Below, piece after piece: positions 20,910 through 31,975 of a DNA stretch of 64,000 nt. The position numbers and the translations under genes were made by a program. Numbering within the stretch: the first letter of the stretch is position 1; each line of letters opens with the position of its first letter. Origin of the DNA: Seiridium cupressi (Eukaryota; Ascomycota; Sordariomycetes; Amphisphaeriales; Sporocadaceae); assembly GCA_036674765.1 (NCBI GenBank), contig JARVKI010000036.1:341851-405850 (forward strand). Direction: 5' to 3'. The notes under the pieces were generated by a model, which worked only from the letters and a program-made list of their open reading frames with translations, was not told the origin of the DNA and ran no database searches.

Positions 20910-22808
20910 ATGGCGCTCACACTAGGAAAGCGTCTTCTCATATGGACGTTCAAATTCGTCAACCTGTTCGTGTCATGGCACAAACTCCCCAGCTACCTCA
21001 GCGTAATCAATATACTCGCACTCCGCTACGAGCTGCGCGACAAGAACCTTCATGATACCTATGATAACCCGGACGAGCAGGGCACAGCGTCAGCCCCTGA
21101 GATGCCCGACACCAAGTATTTGTCGGTGCGCAATTCTGATGGTCACTTCAACGACCTCGAGCACCCCAAGATGGGAGGACGATGCATGCGCTTCGGTCGC
21201 AATGTCCCCCGCCAGTTTACCACAGCCCCAACTCCGGAAATGTTGCTGACGCCAAACCCGCGCGTCATCAGCGAGAAGCTTCTGGCACGTGAAAACGGTA
21301 CTTTCAAGCCTGCTACTATCGTCAATCTGCTGGCTGCAGCTTGGATTCAGTTTCAAGTCCACGACTGGGCACAACACTACCGAAACGAGAAGAACTGGGA
21401 GGTTCCTCTCGCTGAAGGCGATAAGTGGTCGGACAAGAATGGTATGAAGATTGATCAGACACAAGCAGACGAGCCCCAAAACAAACAGGACTTGACGGCA
21501 CCAGCTTACAAGAATGAGAACACCCACTGGTGGGATGGTTCTCAGATCTATGGCTCCTCGGAGGAAGCGACGCGCCAACTTCGATCAAAGTGTCATGATG
21601 GCAAGATGGAGGTGAACCTTGTGGGCGGTGCAGAATTTCTGCCCCGTGGTGCTGATAACATCCCATTGACTGGTTTCAACGAGAACTGGTGGTTGGGATT
21701 GGAACTGCTTCACACTTTATTCGCATTGGAGCACAATTCCATTTGCAGCCAGTTGCAACTCACCCACCCGTCATGGACCAGTGACCAACTGTTTGACACC
21801 GCTCGATTGATCAACTGTGCTCTTATGGCCAAGATTCACACTGTCGAGTGGACCCCTGCTATCCTTCAACATCCAGCTCTTCAGATCGGTATGAATGCGA
21901 ACTGGTGGGGTCTTGCCGGTGAGAAATTGTGGAAGATCGCAGGCCGAATCTCAAAGACTAGCGAGACTATCAGCGGCATTCCAGGCTCAGGCGCCGACCA
22001 GGACGGCGCCCCATACAGTCTGACAGAGGAATTCGTCTCGGTCTACCGCCTTCACCCATTGATTCCAGATGACATTGCATTCTTCAAGGTGCAAACTGGC
22101 GAGCACGAGACCACAAAGACTATCAAGAGTGTCGCCTTCGAGGAAGCGCGCTCTCCGTTTGAAAAGGACAAATTGAGCTTTGCCGATGCATTTTACTCTT
22201 TCGGGATCAACTACCCTGGTGCGATCACACACCACAATACTCCAGAATTCCTCCGTGACCTCCACCTGCCAGATGGTCGGCATCTAGACATGGGTACTGT
22301 CGATATCCTAAGAGACCGTGAACGGGGTGTGCCAAGATACAACGAGTTCCGCCGACTGTTTCACATGCCACAAGTCAAGACTTTCCTAGAGCTCACCGGC
22401 GGCGATAAGAAGCTTGCCGAGGAAGTCAGCACAGTCTACGATGGCAAGATTGAGCTAGTTGACCTGCTTCTTGGCTGTCTATGCGAGCCATTGCCCAAGG
22501 GATTCGGGTTTAGTGATACCGCCTTCCGCGTCTTCATTCTCATGGCAAGCCGACGTCTAAAGAGTGACAGATTCATCGCCGGACAATGGAACACCGAGAC
22601 TTACACTCAGGAAGGCCTTGCCTGGGTACAGAACAACTCCATGGTCGATGTGTTGACCCGTCACTTCCCGGAACTGCGGCCTGCGCTTAATGGTGTGGGC
22701 AATGCTTTCGCTCCTTGGACGAAAGTTGGCACCAGCAAGCTCTATGGCGGAAAGGAGACCAATGCCGTACCATTTGATATACTGGCAGCGACGGATGGAT
22801 TGGCATAG
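20910..22808 (+). CDS. Heme-dependent fatty-acid alpha-dioxygenase (plant alpha-DOX type)
   Basis: A single exon of 632 aa, the length of plant alpha-dioxygenases. Known members add O2 to carbon 2 of fatty acids, giving 2-hydroperoxides that break down to shortened aldehydes. They belong to the animal heme peroxidase/cyclooxygenase superfamily. Visible landmarks are a distal-heme segment IQFQVHDWAQH (Gln147, His151), HWWDGSQIYG (206-215), MAKIHTVEWTPAIL (His310), a cyclooxygenase-like YRLHPLIPD with the probable catalytic Tyr379 and proximal heme ligand His382, and SRRLKSDRF near residue 550. There is no cleavable signal peptide; the N-terminus (LLIWTFKFVNLFVSW) is hydrophobic and may bind membrane. 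It differs from the usual fungal Ppo oxygenases, as it has no P450-like domain and is much shorter. The frame is intact although genes on both sides are broken. Confidence 0.92.
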   Translation: MALTLGKRLLIWTFKFVNLFVSWHKLPSYLSVINILALRYELRDKNLHDTYDNPDEQGTASAPEMPDTKYLSVRNSDGHFNDLEHPKMGGRCMRFGRNVPRQFTTAPTPEMLLTPNPRVISEKLLARENGTFKPATIVNLLAAAWIQFQVHDWAQHYRNEKNWEVPLAEGDKWSDKNGMKIDQTQADEPQNKQDLTAPAYKNENTHWWDGSQIYGSSEEATRQLRSKCHDGKMEVNLVGGAEFLPRGADNIPLTGFNENWWLGLELLHTLFALEHNSICSQLQLTHPSWTSDQLFDTARLINCALMAKIHTVEWTPAILQHPALQIGMNANWWGLAGEKLWKIAGRISKTSETISGIPGSGADQDGAPYSLTEEFVSVYRLHPLIPDDIAFFKVQTGEHETTKTIKSVAFEEARSPFEKDKLSFADAFYSFGINYPGAITHHNTPEFLRDLHLPDGRHLDMGTVDILRDRERGVPRYNEFRRLFHMPQVKTFLELTGGDKKLAEEVSTVYDGKIELVDLLLGCLCEPLPKGFGFSDTAFRVFILMASRRLKSDRFIAGQWNTETYTQEGLAWVQNNSMVDVLTRHFPELRPALNGVGNAFAPWTKVGTSKLYGGKETNAVPFDILAATDGLA

Positions 22809-23409
22809 GTAACACATGCTTGCTTAATGCAATTGGGACGATTCGTTCTTCTCATCTAAGCCAACAGAGAGTCAAATATCAAAATATTAAAGCTTCAAAT
22901 CGTATCCGCAGAAATTTGTGTCACAGGGAGGCTAGCAGGTAAGGTTAGAAGGATTCATTTTGTGGTTAGAGGCATATATGGCTGTGTCGGTAGCGTCAAG
23001 ATTCCACGGGTCAAAACACTGGTTGCTTGCTCTAAGGTTCGTGAACACAAAGGGTAGTATTAACAATCGAATCTCCATTACCACTTCAGTCTACAATCTA
23101 CTCGACGAGTCCAAGTCATTGAGGGTTTCAATGAATTTTCTCCTATCGACGGAGCGTTCCGCACAGCAGACTCTCTCTAGCTTCATTCGGAGTCGCTTTG
23201 ATCATCTACCAGCAGCGACGAAAAAAGAAACAGACCGAGGATCTAGGGCACAATATCGAGACGCAATGCAATACACAATACCGCTGGGGTAGCCCTATGT
23301 TAGGTCTGACTAGCGGGTATATAGGACCCCCTGCATTTGCTTAGCGAAGTATCCGCGAAATAGTAGGCAGCCCCCACGACTCCAGTTTCTTCTTGCGGGC
23401 CGCAGTTTT
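22809..23409. other. Intergenic region downstream of the alpha-dioxygenase
   Basis: About 600 bp. Open frame 22960-23292 (plus) has no recognisable domain. No repeat or RNA gene is seen. Confidence 0.4.
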
Positions 23410-23931
23410 CTACGATGTTTCTCTCGTATAAGCCATTCTCACTACTCTTACCAACCCAGCAGCTGAAACCAGGAGGCTACCTTGAGATCCAGGACGGGAT
23501 CGTACCTTGGACTGCGGATGACGACACACTGCGTGGGACGAATTTCGAGAAATGGCAACGTCTGACCTAGGTGGAAGGCATGGCGAAAATAGGCCACAAT
23601 CTTCCGACGCGGTCAACTGGGGCAAGTATCTACGCGCAGAGGGCTTTGTCGATGTGACCGAGCAGCACTTCTTCCTACCCACAAGCCCTTGGTGCAAGGG
23701 CGTCGAGGCAAAGACATGGGGGCTCATCCTGCAGCAGAATATGCTCCTCGGTATGTCGGCTTCTGGTTTGCCAATCACCAAGGTGCTGGGGTAGTTCAAG
23801 GAGCAGTATGATGAACTGGTTGAGAGCGCCAAGGCTGATATTCTGAACACGGACATTCATAGCTATATCACAACGTACGTTGTCTACGGTCGTAAGCCGT
23901 TAGGGACATCTGCTACACGAGAAAGGGGTTA
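23410..23931 (+). pseudogene. C-terminal relic of a LaeA-like SAM methyltransferase
   Basis: Plus-strand pieces match the C-terminal third of the large fungal LaeA/UMTA-type methyltransferase family: LKPGGYLEIQDGIVPWTADD, LRGTNFEKW, VEGMAKIGHNLP, then in another frame VNWGKYLRAEGFVDVTEQHF, SPWCKGVEAKTWGL, LQQNMLLGMSASGLP, and finally FKEQYDELVESAKAD and ITTYVVYGRKP. Lesions are TAG at 23568-23570, a frameshift near 23610, and TAG at 23792-23794 where relatives have Trp (TGG). The N-terminal SAM-binding core is missing altogether. The product cannot be functional. Confidence 0.8.
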
Positions 23932-24657
23932 GGCGTGTTGCTAGCACATGCGCCGGCCAAACCGTGGATACAAGAGTTGATGCAACTCTAAACCATGAAC
24001 CAGAATTACCGCCACCTGCCTGCCTACTTTTAGCATTGCCCCGGAAAAGCTGGCAACGATTGCTTATCCCATATTATGATATGGTTTTCAATGTTATATG
24101 TGGTTCCTTGGCATTCCATCTTCCCATGGATTTTCAGACTCCCTTCCCGTTGAGATACCGTAGCTACACTTACTTATGTGTACCCTGGCCGATGCAACTT
24201 TGTTGTAGGCTCGGAGATAACCACTCATTTTCAGTGACACTTACCGATTTGGTAGGGACGGTTCCTGATTATTGGTTACACCTTCAACGGCTTTAAGATT
24301 TGTCGTTTTTGTGTACGCTCGCTTGAGTCTTACAGCTTGTCGCACAAGCAGCGTGGGATCACGATTAGCTGCCATTTGCGCTTCGAATGTAGCCCTTGGT
24401 CCTCGGTTCAAAATCAGACATGTCGCAACGCGCGTAACTGATGCACGAAAGGGGTTCTCGTGATCGATGCTGGCTAGAAAAACGTCGATGGAAACCACGA
24501 TCTCGTACGTATGGCTGTGTACGGGCTCGGATGGGCATGCCGAAACGAATCTATAAGAGATATGGGGTTTCCGTTTGGAAACTTCCTGTTTACCTCACTA
24601 CCAGCGTCAGGAACTTCTCTGCTCACATAATCTCTTCCTCGAGTAAATAGTTCCAAG
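23932..24657. other. Intergenic region upstream of the chitosanase
   Basis: About 730 bp without supportable genes. TATAAGA at 24552 lies about 105 bp before the chitosanase ATG and is a plausible TATA element. Confidence 0.4.
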
Positions 24658-25646
24658 ATGCGCGCCCAGCAGGTTGTTATTGGCTCTCTCGTCTTCTGGC
24701 CATGGGTGTGGGCACGATCCAGCATAGTACCGGCCAACGTCAAGGATTTCTACAACGGACTCGTCCGCAATAAAACATGCACAAACAAACTGGCCACTGG
24801 TTTCTACAGTACGGGCCGAGGCAAGAACAGTGAGCCACTAGAATCGTTTCCCGTCTTCAAATTGCCCCCAAAAGCCCCCATTAGCTAAACACAGGCACTC
24901 ATCACATAGCCTTCTCCTATTGCGGCGACCACCTGAGCGATTACAACGTCGTCTACATCCAAGGCAACAACGGCCTGCTTGCAGACATGGACGTCGACTG
25001 CGACGGCGCCATCCAGCGCAGCCCGGAGAACGACCGCCGATGCGACTCGAGTCCGGACAGGTCCTCCGGGACAGCATTTCGGGAGCTCATTCAGGGGTAC
25101 CGCAAGGGTATCCGCGATCTCGATCCTTACATCCACTCCTACGTCGTCCTCGGCAACGATGGGAGCAAACACGGAGGCATCACGTTCGACCCGACCGAGC
25201 ACGGCATCGATCCACTCAGTCTCGTGGCCGTCGTGTGCAATGATAAACTGGTATGCGTCCCGCCTTCCCTCCCAATGCTCCGGGTATTGGAGAATTGCAG
25301 CCATATCAGACTACTCAATTTTCATGCCAAACAGTTCTACGGCGTTTGGGGGGACGAATACGGCGGCCGCAAGCCTATGGTGGGCGAAAGCTCTCTGTCT
25401 CTTGCTACGGCCTGTTTCGGCCGTGGTATGAACGGCAACAACGGCCACGAGACCAACGATGTCTTGTATATTGCCTTCCCTGGCAAGAATGCCGTTCCCG
25501 GAGCCGACGGGGCGGCGTGGAGTGCAAGAACGTGGGTTGATTTCCACGAGAGCATCGCGACGTTGGGCGATAGACTTATCCAGCGCATTCCCGGTGCTAG
25601 CAACTGGTCTCGGCCTGCTCTCCAGAAGAAGCGAGCTGAGAAATGA
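24658..25646 (+). CDS. Secreted chitosanase, glycoside hydrolase family 75
   Basis: Endo-hydrolysis of chitosan outside the cell, for cell-wall turnover or nutrition. Exons 24658-24829, 24895-25250 and 25335-25646 give 279 aa. The signal peptide is MRAQQVVIGSLVFWPWVWA. Family features are IAFSYCGDHLSDYNVVYIQG, GLLADMDVDCDGAI, DLDPYIHSYVVLGNDGSKHG, LVAVVCNDKLFYGVWGDEYG (restored by removing intron 2), KPMVGESSLSLATACFG, GNNGHETNDVLYIAF and LGDRLIQRIPGAS near the C-terminus. The acidic residues in DMDVDCDG and in GE of the MVGESS segment are the kind used in catalysis, but I cannot assign them with certainty. It is followed tail-to-tail by the S28 peptidase. Confidence 0.93.
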
Positions 25647-25963
25647 TGCTCAAGTAAAACTAGATGTTTTTCTTCGTACACGATGATATTACAGTGCGTC
25701 TAAGGTTATGGGGCTCAACTCTCGCGGAGGATATTGGTTATACTGGCCTTAGACTAGCTCAACACTGAGGGGTTTTCATTCTATTTTAACTCAATCAAGT
25801 CTCTCGCTTTCATTGTACGTCGCTTGGTCATTGGTTCTATAGACATTATGGCAGTGTAGTCTCCAGGCGACGTTTACATAGCTAGCATTACCAGGCTTAT
25901 TATCAGCCCACCATTATTTGAGGCTTCATAATCAACTCGTTGGACGTTGGATGAGGTGTCAGT
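25647..25963. other. Convergent 3' region
   Basis: About 320 bp between the 3' ends of the chitosanase (+) and the S28 peptidase (-). It should hold both polyadenylation regions. Nothing else is seen. Confidence 0.4.
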
Positions 25964-27693
25964 CTACTCAGCCCGAGCACTTCGCCAATCCACAAATCCA
26001 TCTAGCCACTTCTTCACCGTACGAATCTCCCATTTGTGGGCCTCCCGGATGAACTGCGGTTCGGCCTCCACGTCCAGAATTCCATAGCTGTCCCAATGGT
26101 GTCCTGCGCCGGTGATGAGATAATGAGGATGAAGGTCGGTGCTTTCGGGCCGTGGCCAAGTCGCCTTGGGCGAGTGGAAACAAAGGCCGTTCCAGACATC
26201 CTGGTCTCCGTCGATGAAAGCTAAGCGATCAGCTTGGAAGTCGAAGCCACCGAAGCTATTATAAGTCTCCACATCAGGCGAAGCTGGGATCTTGTTGAAA
26301 TCTCCATCAGGGAACGCCCACTCGCACCACTGTTGTTCGTACGTCGTGTTTATAACTCGGGAGAGGAGCGCGGGGCTCGAAGTGGGAGCATCGATGTAAG
26401 CGCCCTGCTCTACGCAGCTAGTATAGACGTACGAGCGAGTGGCCGAGTTCGAGACGTCGGCCCACCAGGAGGCATTTTGCGTGCCCCAACAGTCGTTACT
26501 GTTGAGGTCACCGCTCGAGCAGCCCGGAAGCAGGTACTTCTGGATGTAGTCGGCGTATCCGCCAAGACCTTCCCAGGGTTGTCCGTTTGTATAGTTGGCG
26601 AAGGTGTAGTCGACTGCGGTGATTTCCGGTGGGGCGTCAGTGTTGGTCACATTGCCGGTGAACGCAAAGAAATCGTCGTACCCGTAGGCTGGGTTCCAAT
26701 TCAGCTCCTGCCAAGTCGCTGATGAGTAGAAACCGGGGTTGCCGATAGGATTGGCGATCGCCATAGCGAAATCGCGGTCGTCGGTCAGGGACTCCAAGCC
26801 AAAGAGGGATTTGAACTCATCGACAGCCGCACGGTTACCAGAGTCGACGAGTGCGTCGAAATTGTCGACGATGCGATTGACGCGGGTCACCCAGTCCTGA
26901 GGCGCGTACTTCTGAATAGGGTCATACCAGTCAGCGTAGCCGACCGATAACCAAATCGGAGCGCTTGAGGCAATGCCACCATACAAGACATCGCCGTGCA
27001 ACTTGACAGAGAAAGCAGTCTCAGCACCGGCAAGACTGCCTCCGTAGAGGATCCAGGGTGTGTTGGGGGCAGTCAAATCAGCGTCGATGCCTGGAAACTT
27101 GGCATTCTGAGCAAAATAGGCGAAATCGGCAACCGTCTGCTCAGTGGTCAAATAGGCCAGCTGATCAGTGGTTGACGTGTTGTACGGATAGCTGGTCCCA
27201 TAGTAGCGGTTCTCGATGATGACGCCCAATCCACCAAATGCCTCCATCAAGATCTGGATGATACCAGTCTGCAGATTAGACCACCGGCTACGCCCACTGG
27301 TCTCGCCTCCAATGTACAGGAAAACAGGTCCGCCTATCTCCACGTTAGAGTTACGTTCAAGCCAGCATAGCTGAGGTAACGGAGAACGCACGCACCTGCT
27401 TTATAGTAGGTGTCATCGACGTAGTACGTCTGCTTGAAGGTGTTACTGTCGTGGGGCAGGTAGCGAGCATTAGTCGGAAAGTGGTCAATCTTCTGGTCAA
27501 AATAGTTTGCGACGTATGAAGTCGGCCGACTGGTATTAGTCTGACGGGCATGAACGTGGGAATTGATATGCGGGTTCTTCACATTTCTGTCATCAATAAG
27601 AGGAACGAGCGGTTTGCTCTTGATGTGTCTGGCACCGGCCGCGACAGCCAACAGCGGGGTCAGCAAGCCAAGTGCGAACTTGAATGCCTTCAT
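25964..27693 (-). CDS. Secreted serine carboxypeptidase, peptidase family S28
   Basis: An extracellular or lysosomal-type Pro-Xaa carboxypeptidase/dipeptidyl peptidase family member, probably for extracellular protein use. Exons (minus) 27693-27396 and 27333-25964 give 555 aa, with a 62-nt intron. The signal peptide MKAFKFALGLLTPLLAVAAG is followed by a typical FDQKIDHF start of the mature enzyme. The nucleophile motif is GGSLAGA (Ser199), in the LYGGSLAGA context. The acid is in DGDQDVW (Asp478). The His is in GAGHHWD (about 511). Seven or more N-x-S/T sites are visible. ATG 27693 is chosen because the frame further upstream has no ATG. A TATAAT-like element lies about 100 bp upstream (near 27800). 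Confidence 0.93.
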
Positions 27694-28706
27694 GATGGGC
27701 AATGAAAGCGGCCAGCGTTCACTGGTGTTGGCCTAATGAGCAAGCGGTGGGCGGTGATGTGTGATGAATGTGGGATGGGCGAACAAGTCCGAGTGATTAT
27801 AAACGCAAACGCATCAAGTCCTCATCGAATACCTATTGAGGTCCCGGAAGCGAACCGGCAGATGCGGCGGGGCGAGAACGACATCAATTGATCATCCAAG
27901 CACACAATAAGCTTTGGTGAGGAGATCGCTGCAACGGGGTATGCACAAGCTGCATCCCCGAATAGGCAATTGAGTAGCATTGCAGTTCGCGATCGCAACC
28001 ACAGTCCCGGGAGGGAAGGTCGCCAAGGTCAGCCCTATAAAACAAGATTGCACGGAATCAAGTGGGTAAATCGCCCACAGTAATACTCCGGGGTATGATT
28101 TCATTTCTTTGCTGATCGACAACTCCGATAATTCCGAGCAGCGCAATTAAAGGCTCATCGGTTGACTCAATGCAAGGGACACACGACTAGCGTTTGGGTG
28201 AGAACATGAAATGGCGATCACAAAAACTGACACACGAGGTGGTGTCGATGAAGAGCAAACAGAGTGACGTGGGATATCCCCGGACAACTTCTTGGATCAC
28301 AGGATTATAGCGTCAGTCTTCCTTGCCCTACGGGAGAACAATATCGCATCACATTAATTGGACTAGGTGCCGATGCATCGACGGAATACCAGCCACGCAT
28401 TTATGGCGGCCCTATTTGCTATGCTCACCACGCTCGTTCTGTTGGATTGAGCATTCGGTCACAAGGGCGTTGTAGATGACTACAAAGGAGATCGAACAGC
28501 GCGGAAATATAGAAATTGTCTCTCCAGTGCCGACACGCAGTAATTCTATGTGATATCTCAAGTCCTATCCTTCGGACAAAGCATAACCCTATGCATGACC
28601 ATGACAACCTTTGGTCTTCCCATGAGCTTAATGGTAAATCCACCAACGCCTTGCGCAATTCAAGCCTGCCACGCCAGTCATCCATCCTTTCTTGTCAAGA
28701 AAGGCA
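27694..28706. other. Intergenic region between S28 peptidase and MCM10
   Basis: About 1 kb. It holds the S28 peptidase promoter and the MCM10 3' end. The long plus-strand frame 28516-29340 runs into MCM10 coding sequence and is an antisense shadow. No supportable gene. Confidence 0.4.
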
Positions 28707-31221
28707 TTACATCAGGATCTCCAATTCGTCATCGCTATCCAGACCAACCATCGGCAGACCCTTCCCCAGCTCTGTGCCCAGAGACTCTCTCCCTGCTTCG
28801 CGGATACCTTTTTCCGTGACGAATCGTGTCTTCTTGCGCGCTGGTTGTTCTGTTGCCTTGCTATCCCCGTTTCTCGCTGAACTTGTATCGCGCGTCGAGT
28901 CTTTCACTTTGCCATCGAATCGCTCGCCGTTCTTCATCTTTGAGAGCTTGTCACTCAGACTTCCGCCCCAGCCTAAAGATTTGGGTGCCGAACTCGACAT
29001 TGATCCGCCGATCCGACTGGCTGCTGAATTCTCTCTCTTCCGTTTGATGGGACTGAGATGCATCTTCGTGCCCGGAGCCTTCCCTATTCCGAGACTCTTA
29101 GCATCAAGGGGTGTAGGTGGTCCATCAATAGCAAGGTCACTGCCATTATCGGTCGTGTCAGCTGAGGCGGCACTAGACTCTAGCTTCGCACGCGTGAGGT
29201 TCATGTATTCTTTGCCAGCGCCGCGTCCTGTGCTCCCGAGCTGCTTCATGATCTCTCTCTCTTTCTCTTGGCTTGCCAGTCTCCTCCGGAGCGCATCACC
29301 CCTTTCGACCCTCTCGGCGACCTGTCCAGGAAGCATTTGATCACCGTCAAGCAGGGTGGCAGCGCTGGCCTGGCTCACAAAGAAGTGGCTGTGGGTACCG
29401 CGATCGTACCCACCTCTCTTGCGGTCGTCCTCATCTTTCCTGTTGCGAGAATATTTCTCCCTTAGATGCTTCTTGTTATTGGCGCCAATCCCACCGCCAA
29501 AGGCATTCACGTCCTGCCTTTGGAGTCGATGTTTTTCCAAGGCGAGATTCATGTGGAACTCGCAGAATTCAGTGCGTTTCTGGTTGACCCAGGAGTTGCA
29601 AAGCTCTCCATCTTTCTTCACGGACTTGCAAAAGCCTAGGTCACGCGCTGTGCCAATTTCCAGCACGGTGTCACCGTCACTATTCAGCACCAGACTGAAC
29701 TTATTGGTTGCTTCTCGACCCTTTGGGGGTGGCATGATGGTTGGATTGAGGATGGCGACCAGAGTGCCCGGGGTCAACTTCCAATATCGGGAGAAGGCGG
29801 TATTGAAAAGAAACAGCTCAATCTGCCAGGTCAGATCAACGAGGTTTAGCACCATGTACTTGCCCCGATGCTCCTCTTCTGCAAATCGCGACTTTTTCTC
29901 CCTCAATTCAGTACCTGGCAGGGCCTTATGTGTTTTGGGCTCCGACTTGGTGGCCACAATCCCTAGGACCACAATATCTTGCTCCACCTCGGGGAGTTGA
30001 AAATCAGGGGCTTTGACTTGGGCTAGGAGGTCTTTGATGAGAATAGTCTTCCGGGTGCTGAACGTCCGCGTTAACAAGTTGTGCGGAAGTATTCTTTTTG
30101 ATAGATGCGTGCCGGAATATGGCTCAAATGATGCTGCCTCGTCTTCGGGAACTTCTGATGGGGCGACTTTCTTTCTGTGCGTGAAAGCAGAACCGAATTC
30201 TGCTGATGAGTTCGCCTCGACATCCTGTGCCACGCCCTCTCGTCTCCGCCTTATGCCATGGCCAGCTAGAATGTCTTCTCGGTCGAATGACTCTGCTTGT
30301 GTGGGTATACTAGGGATCTCTTTCGCATTCTCTTTGTACCTCTCTACCTCCTCCTGGCCAACTTCGAAAGCTTGACTTCTGACTTTCTGGATCCTCTCTT
30401 GTTTGTCTTTCCGGCTGATCTCGTCACTTCTGGCAGCAGCCAGCCGCTCGCTGAAGCTCTTCGGCCGGTCTTGCTCAAAGGACGATGCGCTCTGGCTACC
30501 GAGAGCTGGTGTATGCGTACGGCGGAGATAGCCTCCCGTTTGTGCGTCACGAGTCTCACTAGGCTTGCGCAAACTAGACGCTCGCTTCAATGATACATCC
30601 TTGGCCCTCAGCCCCTTGTCGATGCCCAACAGAACCCGACTGGGTGATCTCTGCTCGGTCAATACTTGTGCCTTCCTCACTGGCGATGCGGGAACCTGGA
30701 CTTCAACTTGTGATTGTGGGCGTAGTTTGGGTCCTTCAGCCAGGATCACCGCTCGGGATTGCGCTCGACTTGCCGCCAGAACACCAGGGACTGTCGATCC
30801 TGGTCTGCCCGTCGCCGAGCCACTCTCCACGTCTGAAGAACCGCCGGCCGCCTTTCTCTGTTTCTTCTGCAGAGCCTTTAGTCTTAATTTGGCTTCGATG
30901 GCTTGTAACTTCAGTTGCAGCGTTTCCTCATCTTCCTCTTCGTCCTCGACATCGTCATCGTCATCGTCATAGCTACCATAGCGCGCATTGAGTGTCGTCA
31001 GTGATCTCGATTTCTTGAGCGGCGACGGAGACGGCGATGCGCGCTCTGCCATGCGCCGCAATCGTTCGCGACCACCTGGTGTGCTGGCTAAGGCTTCGTG
31101 GGGCGATCGCGGGGGCCACTGGGCCTGCTTTGCTGGGCTGAGTCCTGTACACGACGAAATGAGCATTTTTGGGCCAGGGTGGCCAACCTAAAAGGCCTCT
31201 GGGAGACGTACGTTGAGGCAT
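28707..31221 (-). CDS. MCM10: DNA replication initiation factor Mcm10
   Basis: Binds MCM2-7/CDC45 and polymerase alpha at nuclear replication forks. Exons (minus) 31221-31212 and 31144-28707 give 815 aa. The 10-nt first exon (MPQ plus one base) joins through a 67-nt intron (GTACGT donor, TGTACAG acceptor) to LSPAKQAQWPP. Without splicing, ATG 31166 would give 819 aa. Acidic region DDDDDDVEDEEEDEE followed by a coiled-coil-like stretch lies near residues 64-102. The OB-fold is at about 385-500 (VVLGIVATKSEP, YMVLNLVDLTWQIELFLF). The Mcm10 zinc finger is C-x9-C-x11-C-x2-H at about 509-534 (GFCKSV..ELCNSW..EFCEFH), followed by conserved NAFGGG. The C-terminus is basic and Ser-rich. It is divergent from the RNase H2B gene. 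Confidence 0.93.
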
Positions 31222-31975
31222 AGTGCCCTAGGTATTACTGGTGTTCGGGCCGTCGAGCATCTCCTGCACTGTCCTGTTGCAGGTGGGATTTTGTTGTTTG
31301 TTGCCGTCGACTTGCGCATCCGTCCTCCCTAAAGAAGCCGAAACATATGCTTGCTTGTTTGTATATTACAGGGGCCTGTCGTACCCGTTGGTATATCAGC
31401 CAATCGCTATAGGTTGGGTCTGGGTCGTGCGGGTGTTTCTAGCAATCGAAGTGAAGTTGTGCAATTAACGCCGTCTGGATTTCTCGATTGCGATGAAATT
31501 GTGAGTATCAAGAGAGCGATAACCGTAGAGCGACGCCAAGTCGGGGATTCTAGTACCGAACACAGGACTCTTCCTTGTCGACAAAGTAGATCTCACGATA
31601 AGATCGGTAATTGGTTGCTTTGGTGTGGTGATGGTCTGGCGATCAACGCGCCCAGGTGAGAAATGGAGTGTGACTTTATCTCGAAGTTTAGAACTTGTGC
31701 TGGTAACGCAGTTGCTTCTCTAATCTGGAGCGTATGGGTTGAGGATCGAGATAAGCGCGAAACTGGGTCTTCCTAAGAGAACGCGTCTCCACAGACGCGT
31801 TGACAGGGGTCTACTGCAAGCCCAATTCGGACTTCGAATTGAGACTTTCGATAGTCAAGACAATGCTCGCTATAACACGTTTTTGAACGACCAATTTGTT
31901 CCGTAATTATACACACTAGTTGTATAATCTTTTGCGTTTCTTGGATCATACTGATCGGACTCGAACTCTACAAAC
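31222..31975. promoter_or_regulatory. Bidirectional MCM10/RNase H2B promoter region
   Basis: The 754 bp between two divergent start codons must carry both promoters. ACGCGT (MluI cell-cycle box, bound by MBF in yeasts) occurs at 31781-31786 and again at 31795-31800. GCGCGAAA, an SCB/E2F-like core, lies at 31755-31762. All three are within 50 bp, about 180-220 bp before the RNase H2B ATG. The arrangement fits G1/S co-regulation. That is inference from motifs. Confidence 0.5.

Noticed and set aside
28516..30000. Long plus-strand frames across the MCM10 locus
   Set aside because: They lie antisense to the MCM10 exon. Their Ser/Arg/Leu-rich translations match what antisense of a Lys/Glu/Arg-rich protein gives.
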